From positions 1 to 13,718 of the forward strand of contig JAKEGN010000329.1 in NCBI GenBank assembly GCA_022615525.1: 13,718 nt of DNA. Direction: 5' to 3'. The stretch's first letter is position 1. Each line of letters opens with the position of its first letter. Under the pieces are notes generated by a model that saw only the letters and a program-made list of their open reading frames with translations, searched no databases and had not been told where the DNA came from. Below, one piece after another: positions 6,693-12,427 of the stretch. The translations under genes were made by a program, and so were the position numbers. This stretch comes from Woeseiaceae bacterium. Its GTDB lineage: Bacteria; Pseudomonadota; Gammaproteobacteria; Steroidobacterales; Woeseiaceae.

Positions 6693-6695
6693 GCA

Positions 6696-7277
6696 TCACC
6701 GTTTCGGTTTCTTCCCTTGCGCCAGTGCTTCGATGCGATCCACGGCATCGGACCCTCCGGCTCGCAAAACCCGCTTCATTACGTACGGGCCGATCACCGG
6801 CGGCACCCAGAAGCTCGGTTCCAGTTCGAATTCGTATTTGAGGATCGCGCCGTCGCCGTCCGCCTCCAGCTGCCAGCGCTCGCGGCTGTAGTTGAAATCA
6901 CTTTCCTCAGGGTCCGCCAGTGCAACGATCTCGCGGTGCGGCGTCAGGGTGAGCTCACCGACGCGGACGAAAGATTTGCAGAACAGCAGCATGCAGCCTT
7001 CCATGCGGGTGTAGTAACGGGGCTTGCCGTTCTCCGCCGCTCTCAGATTGCGCGATTCGACGAAGACGCTGGAGAATTCCGTGAACAGGTTGTAATCGGT
7101 GAGCACGCGGTAAAGGTCCGGGACGCTGGCATCGAATCGGGTTTCGGATGTCAGCCGGTAGCGCTTCTCTTCCTTCTCCACGGTGACCTCGCGCAGGTCG
7201 GCCGACAGCACCACTCCTGACATCAGGATGATCGCCGCCGCTACCGGCCGCAGATAGTGTCCCGGGGTCATTCGCAT
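6696..7277 (-). CDS. Exported SRPBCC/START-like (polyketide cyclase family) protein
   Basis: A 193-residue protein with an N-terminal hydrophobic stretch (about 10-26, RPVAAAIILMSGVVLSA) ending in a plausible signal-peptidase site, then a SRPBCC (Bet v 1/Coq10-like) fold, which typically binds a hydrophobic ligand in a deep cavity. The family start is visible in TSETRFDASVPDLYRVLTDY (44-63) and the long C-terminal helix at about 161-186. Two cysteines (95, 100) lie in the middle strands, GCMLLFCKSF. A periplasmic lipid- or quinone-binding role is possible and would fit the AsmA-like gene four bases upstream, since AsmA-family proteins are tied to phospholipid transport. That is inference. The start is ATG 7277, or the ATG two codons later. 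Confidence 0.82.
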   Translation of the reverse strand: MRMTPGHYLRPVAAAIILMSGVVLSADLREVTVEKEEKRYRLTSETRFDASVPDLYRVLTDYNLFTEFSSVFVESRNLRAAENGKPRYYTRMEGCMLLFCKSFVRVGELTLTPHREIVALADPEESDFNYSRERWQLEADGDGAILKYEFELEPSFWVPPVIGPYVMKRVLRAGGSDAVDRIEALAQGKKPKR

Positions 7278-7281
7278 ACGC

Positions 7282-9423
7282 TCAGTTCCGGAGCAGGTCT
7301 TTCAGCTTGTCCTTGAGCTGGTCTTCAGCTGACTTCTCTTCGGCCGGTTGCTCGTCCGCCGCCTCTTCGCTTTCTGCCGGCTTCTTCTCACCGCCCAGCA
7401 ACTTGTCCAGCAGTTCACTGCCCTTCTTTTCGATTTCCTTGCGCAGCATGGCGTTGACGTCCGGCTTGATCGAGGGCGATGCGAGCGCTCCGGTGATTTT
7501 CAGCGGGATGACGGCCTGGGTGTAGTCCTTCAGTTCCTCCTGGCTCACGTCGCCGGCGAACTCGGGTTTGTCGAGGACCCGGGCCTGCATCGAGTAGTCG
7601 AGCGTCGCTGCCGCCAGGTCGACCGTGCCGTTGCCGGTCACGCGCAGGAACGGCAGTTCGGCGAGCAGGTCCTGGTTCGAGAACACGCCGTCCCGTACCG
7701 GGCCGCTCACGCGGATAGACGAGAACTCGGTGCGTGGAGGAACGCGGGCCGGCGGCGCCGGCTCGCCGCGGAGCAATGCGCGCGCCGAACGTATCTGGTG
7801 CCAGAGGTCGGTGCCGTTGATCTGGCCGTCCAGCAGTTCGAAAGACAGGTTGCCATCCAGATCGCGCTGTATCGCGGACAGCGTCGCCCCGGCACCGGAG
7901 AGCAGGAACGATCCCTTGATCGTCCCGCTCACCTTGTCGTTGTCGAACATCGCCAGCGCCAGTGGCGTGAGGCTCACGCCGTCCACTTTTTCGTTGACAG
8001 CGATGGATGGGATCTGCCCCGATGCATCGATCCTCACGTCACCGGCGTACGTTCCGTCGAACAACTCCGCCGCGACAGGATGCAACCGTAATTTCCCGCC
8101 GCCACTTTCGAGACCCAGCTCGAGATTCTCGAACAGCATGCCGGAAAGCGTCGCCTGTTTCAGCCGCGCCTTGCCGCTGGCGTTGAGCGCACGGATCATG
8201 TCGACCGGAATCTCGACGTCGACAGCTTCTCCCGGCCCGGCCGCGACAGCCGATTCATCGGCTGGCGCCATATAGGCGTCGAGATTGATCCGGTCTGCCG
8301 CGAGATCGAAACGCATGGTGCCGTTTTCCGTCAAAGGCAGCGACAGCGTGCCGGTCATGGTGGTGTCATCGAGCGTCATCGACAGGGACTTCAGGTCGAT
8401 GGATTTTTCGCTGATCACCGCATTCGCATTGAAGGCCACTTTCTGCAATGCCTTCGCATCGGCGGTCGCCGGTGGCTCGGTGCCGAAGGTTTGCATCAGC
8501 TCCTTGAGCGAGAAATCGGCAACGCGCATCGAGGCGTTGATAAGCGGCGAACCCTCGAAGGAAAACGGCTCGACGGTTGCGGACACGCCGAGCCCGAATA
8601 TCGCCATGTCCATCTCGCCCAGCGTCAGCGTGCTGGCATTCAGGTCCGCGATGATCTGGCGCGCATCGAAGTTGAAGGTCGTCGGCTGCTCGACCAGGCC
8701 GGTCAATGTGCCGGAGACGTTGAGCCCGTCGACGGTGACGCTGCCGAAATCTTCACCGAGCGTATTCGTACCGCGGATCCTCAGGTCGCCGCCGATATTT
8801 CCCGGCTGCGACAGGAAGGCGAAAGCCGTTTCGAAATCGAACGGTGTCCCGGCCGCGATCCGGCCGGTGTTGAAGGACAGTCCGGTCAACGCCACCGAAC
8901 TCCCGGCCTGCGCATCGACATAGGAAAGTTCAGCACCCTCGACGCTGACGTTCGCGACATCCAGCGTGCCGCTGTCGGCGGCCCCGCTGTCCCCGGTTTC
9001 GGTCGCACTGGTTTCGCCTCCGGAGAGGTCATCCCAGTTGTTGCGCCCGTTTTTCGCCACCGCGAGGTTTACGGTCAGTCCGTTGAGCGAAGCCGTGCCG
9101 ACGGCGATGTCCTGCCGCAACAGCAGCGGCATCAGCCGCACGCTCAAACGCGCCTGCTCGAAACTCAGGAATGGTTTGTCGCCGAAACCTTCGGCGTTGC
9201 CGAGCGAGGTCTTGCCGATTTCGACGGCGATCCAGGGAAAGACGCTTAAGGAGAGATCGCCCTCGATGCGCAGTTCCCGGCCGGTGCTCTCCTTGACCGC
9301 GGACGAGATCTCGTCGCGAAAGTCATTCGGATCGAAAAACACGTACAGCGCGACGGCGGCGATCACGGCCAGTCCGACGAGCGATGCCACGCCGATGAGA
9401 GCGATTTTTACCAAGCGAGCCAT
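7282..9423 (-). CDS. AsmA family protein
   Basis: A large envelope protein (713 residues) anchored by one N-terminal membrane helix (about 5-29) with the rest in the periplasm. It shows the AsmA start pattern after the helix, YVFFDPNDFRDEISSAVKES, then GRELRIEGDLSLSVFPWIAV. Long beta-rich repeats follow, of the type now modelled as bridge-like lipid-transfer grooves. The C-terminal AsmA-type region carries LDGQINGTDLWHQI and a conserved VTGNGTVDLA-like strand. The last 40 residues are a charged Glu/Lys/Ala tail. AsmA homologues are implicated in phospholipid traffic to the outer membrane and in outer-membrane protein assembly. It is the first gene of a probable four-gene transcript ending with yggX. 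An asmA-mutY-yggX order is also seen in pseudomonads. Confidence 0.92.
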   Translation of the reverse strand: MARLVKIALIGVASLVGLAVIAAVALYVFFDPNDFRDEISSAVKESTGRELRIEGDLSLSVFPWIAVEIGKTSLGNAEGFGDKPFLSFEQARLSVRLMPLLLRQDIAVGTASLNGLTVNLAVAKNGRNNWDDLSGGETSATETGDSGAADSGTLDVANVSVEGAELSYVDAQAGSSVALTGLSFNTGRIAAGTPFDFETAFAFLSQPGNIGGDLRIRGTNTLGEDFGSVTVDGLNVSGTLTGLVEQPTTFNFDARQIIADLNASTLTLGEMDMAIFGLGVSATVEPFSFEGSPLINASMRVADFSLKELMQTFGTEPPATADAKALQKVAFNANAVISEKSIDLKSLSMTLDDTTMTGTLSLPLTENGTMRFDLAADRINLDAYMAPADESAVAAGPGEAVDVEIPVDMIRALNASGKARLKQATLSGMLFENLELGLESGGGKLRLHPVAAELFDGTYAGDVRIDASGQIPSIAVNEKVDGVSLTPLALAMFDNDKVSGTIKGSFLLSGAGATLSAIQRDLDGNLSFELLDGQINGTDLWHQIRSARALLRGEPAPPARVPPRTEFSSIRVSGPVRDGVFSNQDLLAELPFLRVTGNGTVDLAAATLDYSMQARVLDKPEFAGDVSQEELKDYTQAVIPLKITGALASPSIKPDVNAMLRKEIEKKGSELLDKLLGGEKKPAESEEAADEQPAEEKSAEDQLKDKLKDLLRN

Positions 9424-9530
9424 GATTAGGAATTCCGCAAGCGTTGTGGGGCAAGTCTAGCAAAGTGCCGGTAGCCGGTCTGCGACCCGTAGCGTCCCCT
9501 AAAGCCGACACAGTGCCGGATTCCCGGCTA

Positions 9531-9560
9531 TTGCCCGTCGAAAAGCTCCGCGCCAGTATA
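9531..9560 (+). promoter_or_regulatory. Weak candidate promoter for the DUF1428 gene
   Basis: TTGCCC (9531-9536) and CAGTAT (9555-9560) are 18 bases apart, about 27 bases upstream of the DUF1428 start, in the divergent spacer shared with asmA. The overlapping TATAGC (9557-9562) is an alternative -10 but would need a 20-base spacer. Both matches are poor, so this only marks the likeliest place. Confidence 0.25.
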
Positions 9561-9586
9561 GCCCCTGTCAATAAAGGAGAGTCGCG

Positions 9587-9949
9587 ATGGCAAGATATGT
9601 CGACGGTTTTGTACTGCCCGTACCCAAGAAGAACCTGGCCGCCTACCGGCGCATGTCCGCGCTGGCAGGCAAGGTGTGGCGCGACCATGGCGCACTCGAA
9701 TACGTGGAGTGCGTTGCGGATGACGTCAAGTCCGGCAAGCTCACGTCGTTTCCGCAAAGCGTCAAGATGAAACGCGGCGAAACCGTGCTGTTTTCGTGGA
9801 TCGTGTACAAATCACGCAAGCACCGCGATCGCGTAAATGCCAAGGTCATGAAAGATCCGCGGCTCGCGCACATGATGGACGCGAAATCCATGCCGTTCGA
9901 TGCCCGAAGAATGTTCTGGGGCGGGTTCAAATCGATCGTTGATCTTTGA
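9587..9949 (+). CDS. ybaA: DUF1428 family protein (YbaA-like)
   Basis: A 120-residue soluble protein close in length and sequence to E. coli YbaA. Family landmarks are the N-terminal strand YVDGFVLPVPKKN (4-16), LEYVECVADDVKSG (37-50), VLFSWIVYKSRKHRD (67-81) and the C-terminal block MPFDARRMFWGGFKSIVD (102-119). It is a dimeric alpha/beta-barrel-type fold with no established biochemical function. GGAG seven bases before the ATG is a strong ribosome site. The gene stands alone, divergent from asmA and convergent with the second DUF4097 gene. The symbol is by similarity only. Confidence 0.93.
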   Translation: MARYVDGFVLPVPKKNLAAYRRMSALAGKVWRDHGALEYVECVADDVKSGKLTSFPQSVKMKRGETVLFSWIVYKSRKHRDRVNAKVMKDPRLAHMMDAKSMPFDARRMFWGGFKSIVDL

Positions 9950-9973
9950 TCCGCCGACTTTGATCCGTCGATC
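9934..9973. repeat. GATC-rich 7-bp periodic tract at the DUF1428 3' end
   Basis: Five GATC sites occur in 40 bp, at 9934, 9941, 9948, 9962 and 9970. Most are a multiple of 7 apart. The tract includes a 14-bp tandem repeat, TTTGATCCGCCGAC (9945-9958) then TTTGATCCGTCGAT (9959-9972), 12 of 14 identical. It spans the DUF1428 stop codon (9947-9949) and is followed by the palindrome TGCCGCGGCA (9976-9985). Function unknown. Confidence 0.7.
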
Positions 9974-10020
9974 TTTGCCGCGGCAGCCGTTACGCCAGTC
10001 AGGTACGCGCAACAACAAAT

Positions 10021-10914
10021 TCAGTCATCGTTGCACAGGTCGATATCGCCATTCAGTGTCTTGATCGTGACCCAGCCGTCGCCGCCGCCCTCGCTGAAGT
10101 ACAGCTCGAGCCCCGGTGTGTATTCACTGGTGCGCACCGGCTTGGGTCCGAAACAGTTCCGGATATCTCCGTTGAACGTCTCGATCTCGAACTTGGCGGA
10201 AACCTTTTTCCGGAAGCGAACATCCACTTCACCATTGATGGTTTCGGCATCGAAACGGCCACCCTTCTCAAGTGCGGCGCTGAACACCATGTCGCCATTG
10301 GTCGTGTTCAGCCGCGCCCTTCTGAACGTACCGTTGAGCACGTCGATGTCGCCGCTCACCGTGCCGGCCGCGAGGTCGCCGCCGAGCTGCTCGGCATTTA
10401 TGTCGCCGCTCACAGTGTTCATGCGTGCATTGGTGTCCTTGCCGTCGCCCTGAAGAGTGACATCGCCGCTGACCGTTTCGATCTCGATATCCGTGGAATA
10501 GGCTTCCGCCTCGATGTCGCCGCTGACCGTGTGGAGCGACTGGGACCCGAGGACATCATGAACCATAACGTCGGCGCTGACGGTGCCGACGCTCACGGCA
10601 CTGCGCTCCGGCACGTGAATGACCAGGTCGCTCTCGATAAAACGGGAGTTCCGCCGCGGCACTTTCACCTCGATGATGATCTGGTCACGGTCACGCTTGA
10701 ACACGAGTTCTTCGACGTCGCTGCCGAGATCCGCATCGACACTGACCTCGTTTCGCGACCAGCCGGTGATTTCGACCATGCCGGAGATGTTCGACACATC
10801 GACGGACCCGTTGGGTGCCGCTTCCAGCGTCTTCTGCACTTCTTCGGCGCTTGCGCCGGCCGCCAGCAGGGTCGCCGCGAGGATTGCACAAATTCTCTTC
10901 ATATCCTTACTCAT
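10021..10914 (-). CDS. Exported DUF4097-type beta-repeat protein (module 2)
   Basis: A 297-residue protein with a clear signal peptide (1-23, cleavage at ASA-EE). It then has a very regular ladder of DUF4097 strand-turn units: TVSADVMVH (111), TVSGDIEAE (129), TVSGDVTLQ (147), TVSGDINAE (167), TVSGDIDVL (185), TTNGDMVFS (204), TINGEVDVR (225), TFNGDIRNC (246) and TLNGDIDLC (286). Spacing of about 18-21 residues fits one coil of a beta-solenoid. Two cysteines, C254 and C294, lie in the last repeats and could form a disulfide. It is third in a minus-strand operon after an ECF sigma and an anti-sigma-like gene, starting 32 bp after the latter. It differs from the two module-1 proteins in using VSGD rather than VNGP turns. 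Biochemical function unknown; a periplasmic or surface role in envelope sensing is inferred. Confidence 0.9.
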   Translation of the reverse strand: MSKDMKRICAILAATLLAAGASAEEVQKTLEAAPNGSVDVSNISGMVEITGWSRNEVSVDADLGSDVEELVFKRDRDQIIIEVKVPRRNSRFIESDLVIHVPERSAVSVGTVSADVMVHDVLGSQSLHTVSGDIEAEAYSTDIEIETVSGDVTLQGDGKDTNARMNTVSGDINAEQLGGDLAAGTVSGDIDVLNGTFRRARLNTTNGDMVFSAALEKGGRFDAETINGEVDVRFRKKVSAKFEIETFNGDIRNCFGPKPVRTSEYTPGLELYFSEGGGDGWVTIKTLNGDIDLCNDD

Positions 10915-10946
10915 TTACCTTTGTTCACCGACCATCCGGCAAACAC

Positions 10947-11543
10947 TCAAATATCGGTTCGATTCATGGCGGAATTCCTGATTCCACCTACCTGCTGCAT
11001 CAGCGCGACTTCCTCGTGATAGCTGCGCAGCAACAAGTCCTGCAGCAGGACGTTGTCCGGCTCTTCCGCCAGCGCCTTGTTGATTTCCACGATTGCGTCG
11101 TGAATCGCGTCGAGGTTCCTCTGTACCACCGCCCTGGATTCGGGAGACAGCTTCTCCATTTCGCCTTCGAGCCTTTCCGCGAGCGCGTTGCGCGCCTCGA
11201 GGAAGTCCGGACCGAGGGTATAGCGACTGCCGAAACTGCCGGAGACCGGCTCGAACACGCGCTCGACGCCGGTTACGACCGGCGAGACCGGGCTGCTGCC
11301 GTCCTTTACCGCGAGGTAAGTCAGGCCGGATGATGCACCGATCATCAGCAGCACCGCGGCCGCCTGCGCAAACACACCCTGCCGATTACGTGGCCCGATC
11401 CAGGATTGTTTCCTGGTCAGGGCCTGTTCGATACCGGGCCAGAGATCACGCCCCGGCTTGATTTCTTTCGGCAACGCCGACGCGGCCGCCATGAGTGCGT
11501 CGCCGGCCGGCTTGCCTGTCGATGTATCGTTGCGCTCATTCAT
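10947..11543 (-). CDS. Probable membrane anti-sigma factor (module 2)
   Basis: A 198-residue one-pass membrane protein. The cytoplasmic N-terminus (1-56) carries SALPKEIKPGRDLWPGIEQA (22-41), a motif I associate with anti-sigma-like partners of ECF factors. No zinc-binding HxxxCxxC is present. The membrane helix is about 57-79 (VFAQAAAVLLMIGASSGLTYL). The periplasmic part is mostly helical and charged: FLEARNALAERLEGEMEKL (114-132), then a long helix pair covering about 136-185 and likely to be coiled-coil. It overlaps the sigma gene by 4 bases (ATGA), implying coupled translation and a stoichiometric partner. It has no visible similarity to the HEAT-type protein of module 1 beyond topology. 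Sequestration of the sigma factor is inferred from position and topology. Confidence 0.75.
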   Translation of the reverse strand: MNERNDTSTGKPAGDALMAAASALPKEIKPGRDLWPGIEQALTRKQSWIGPRNRQGVFAQAAAVLLMIGASSGLTYLAVKDGSSPVSPVVTGVERVFEPVSGSFGSRYTLGPDFLEARNALAERLEGEMEKLSPESRAVVQRNLDAIHDAIVEINKALAEEPDNVLLQDLLLRSYHEEVALMQQVGGIRNSAMNRTDI

Positions 11544-12157
11544 ATCGAAGCACCGTTGGTCGTACGTCCGTGAGTCGAAAGTTGTTCCGCAAGCAATCGC
11601 CGCGCCCTGTGCAACTGCGCCTTGCTGGTTCCTGTCGCTATACCGAGCATTTCACCCGTTTCGTCATGGCTGTAGCCGTACACGGCGTGCAGCACAAATA
11701 CATGTCTGGCTCCGGATGGAAGGCTGTCCATGGCCTTCTCCAGGTCCCTCAGGTCGGCGTCGTCACCGATGCTCTCCGGCATCGGGGAAATATCGATCAC
11801 CGCATCGACCCGGTCGCGTTCCCGGCGTGACTTGCGCATGCGTCCCAGCACCGCATTCACCGCAACCCGGTGCAACCAGGTGCCGAAAGCGCTGTCGCCG
11901 CGAAATTTCGGTAGCTGCTGCCAGGCCTGGATGAATGCGTCCTGCGCGGCGTCTTCCGCTTCCGCCGCATTGGCCGTCATTCGCAGGCACAATGCATATA
12001 CGCGGTCGATGTTCGCGCGGTAGAGCTTTTCAAAAGCCGATACGTCGCCGCTTCGCGCCTGCTCGACCCAGTAGTACTCGTCTTTCACGTCATTCCCGGT
12101 CACCGGCACGCTCTCAAGTTTGCTGCCCGTGCTGCCGATCGCCAAAACCGCTTCCAA
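11540..12157 (-). CDS. ECF RNA polymerase sigma factor (module 2)
   Basis: An ECF sigma-70 family factor of up to 205 residues. Region 2 is about 42-110 (FEKLYRANIDRVYALCLRM, then EAEDAAQDAFIQAWQQLPKF and FGTWLHRVAVNAVLGRMRK). Region 4 is about 136-192, with the helix-turn-helix SHDETGEMLGIATGTSKAQL. The two sigma factors of this window differ clearly in both regions, so they are not recent duplicates. The start is uncertain. The longest frame begins at TTG 12157 with AGGG upstream, but residues 1-18 are not family-like, and GTG at 12109 or 12103 would leave a normal N-terminus beginning just before the DEYYWVEQARSGD segment. It overlaps the downstream anti-sigma-like gene by 4 bases. Its stimulus and regulon are unknown. 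Confidence 0.94.
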   Translation of the reverse strand: MEAVLAIGSTGSKLESVPVTGNDVKDEYYWVEQARSGDVSAFEKLYRANIDRVYALCLRMTANAAEAEDAAQDAFIQAWQQLPKFRGDSAFGTWLHRVAVNAVLGRMRKSRRERDRVDAVIDISPMPESIGDDADLRDLEKAMDSLPSGARHVFVLHAVYGYSHDETGEMLGIATGTSKAQLHRARRLLAEQLSTHGRTTNGASI

Positions 12158-12221
12158 GGACCCTGACTCCGTGCGCTTTGGGAGTTGGATGTCGTCGCTG
12201 CTGCATAGGTTTAGAGGCGCG

Positions 12222-12235
12222 GCCGGCTGGCCGGC
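12222..12235. repeat. Inverted repeat GCCGGC-TG-GCCGGC
   Basis: Two self-complementary GCCGGC hexamers are separated by TG, in the 269-bp spacer between the divergent sigma (module 2) and GGDEF genes. It could be an operator for either gene or chance in GC-rich DNA. Apart from the promoter, hairpin and small ORF listed separately, I see nothing else in this spacer. Confidence 0.4.
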
Positions 12236-12271
12236 AAATGATTGATTTCAGACTGAGTTTCCATACGATTC

Positions 12272-12280
12272 TGGTATGAT
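12272..12280 (+). promoter_or_regulatory. Extended -10 promoter for the GGDEF gene
   Basis: TGGTATGAT is a TGn extended -10 with TATGAT (5 of 6). No good -35 is visible, which extended -10 promoters tolerate. It would start transcription near 12287, leaving a leader of about 140 bases before the GGDEF start. Confidence 0.5.
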
Positions 12281-12297
12281 GCCTCTGGCCTATACCG

Positions 12298-12323
12298 GCG
12301 CCGCTGCTGATGTGATGTGGCGC
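12298..12323 (+). other. Leader hairpin in the GGDEF 5' untranslated region
   Basis: GCGCCGC (12298-12304) pairs with GTGGCGC (12317-12323) including one G-T wobble, with a 12-base loop. It lies just after the predicted transcription start. No match to a c-di-GMP riboswitch core was recognised, and there is no T-run after it. Confidence 0.35.
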
Positions 12324-12343
12324 AGAGCTCAAGAACAAGAACT

Positions 12344-12427
12344 ATGGCACAGATGATGACTTGCCTGACGTCCGGCGAAGAACTTCAGTTTGCAGGCAAG
12401 TTGCCGGCGGAGGCGGCCAGGCGCTGA
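12344..12427 (+). CDS. Possible 27-codon leader peptide ORF overlapping the GGDEF start
   Basis: ATG at 12344 opens a 27-residue ORF (MAQMMTCLTSGEELQFAGKL, then PAEAARR) whose TGA at 12425-12427 overlaps the ATG of the GGDEF gene (TGATG). Codon choice is GC-rich at third positions, like the neighbouring genes. The arrangement would allow translational coupling, which matters because the GGDEF ATG has only a weak site of its own (CCAGG). The ribosome site for the small ORF is also weak. It could be chance; no homologue is recognised. Confidence 0.35.
   Translation: MAQMMTCLTSGEELQFAGKLPAEAARR

Noticed and set aside
660..12157. The two sigma operons as arms of a recent inverted duplication or mobile element
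   Set aside because: The genes are dissimilar in sequence, no transposase or terminal repeats are seen, and ordinary housekeeping genes lie between them.
12287..12426. c-di-GMP riboswitch in the GGDEF leader
   Set aside because: A hairpin is present, but the conserved GEMM core segments were not found by eye. A covariance-model search for GEMM-I/II would settle it.
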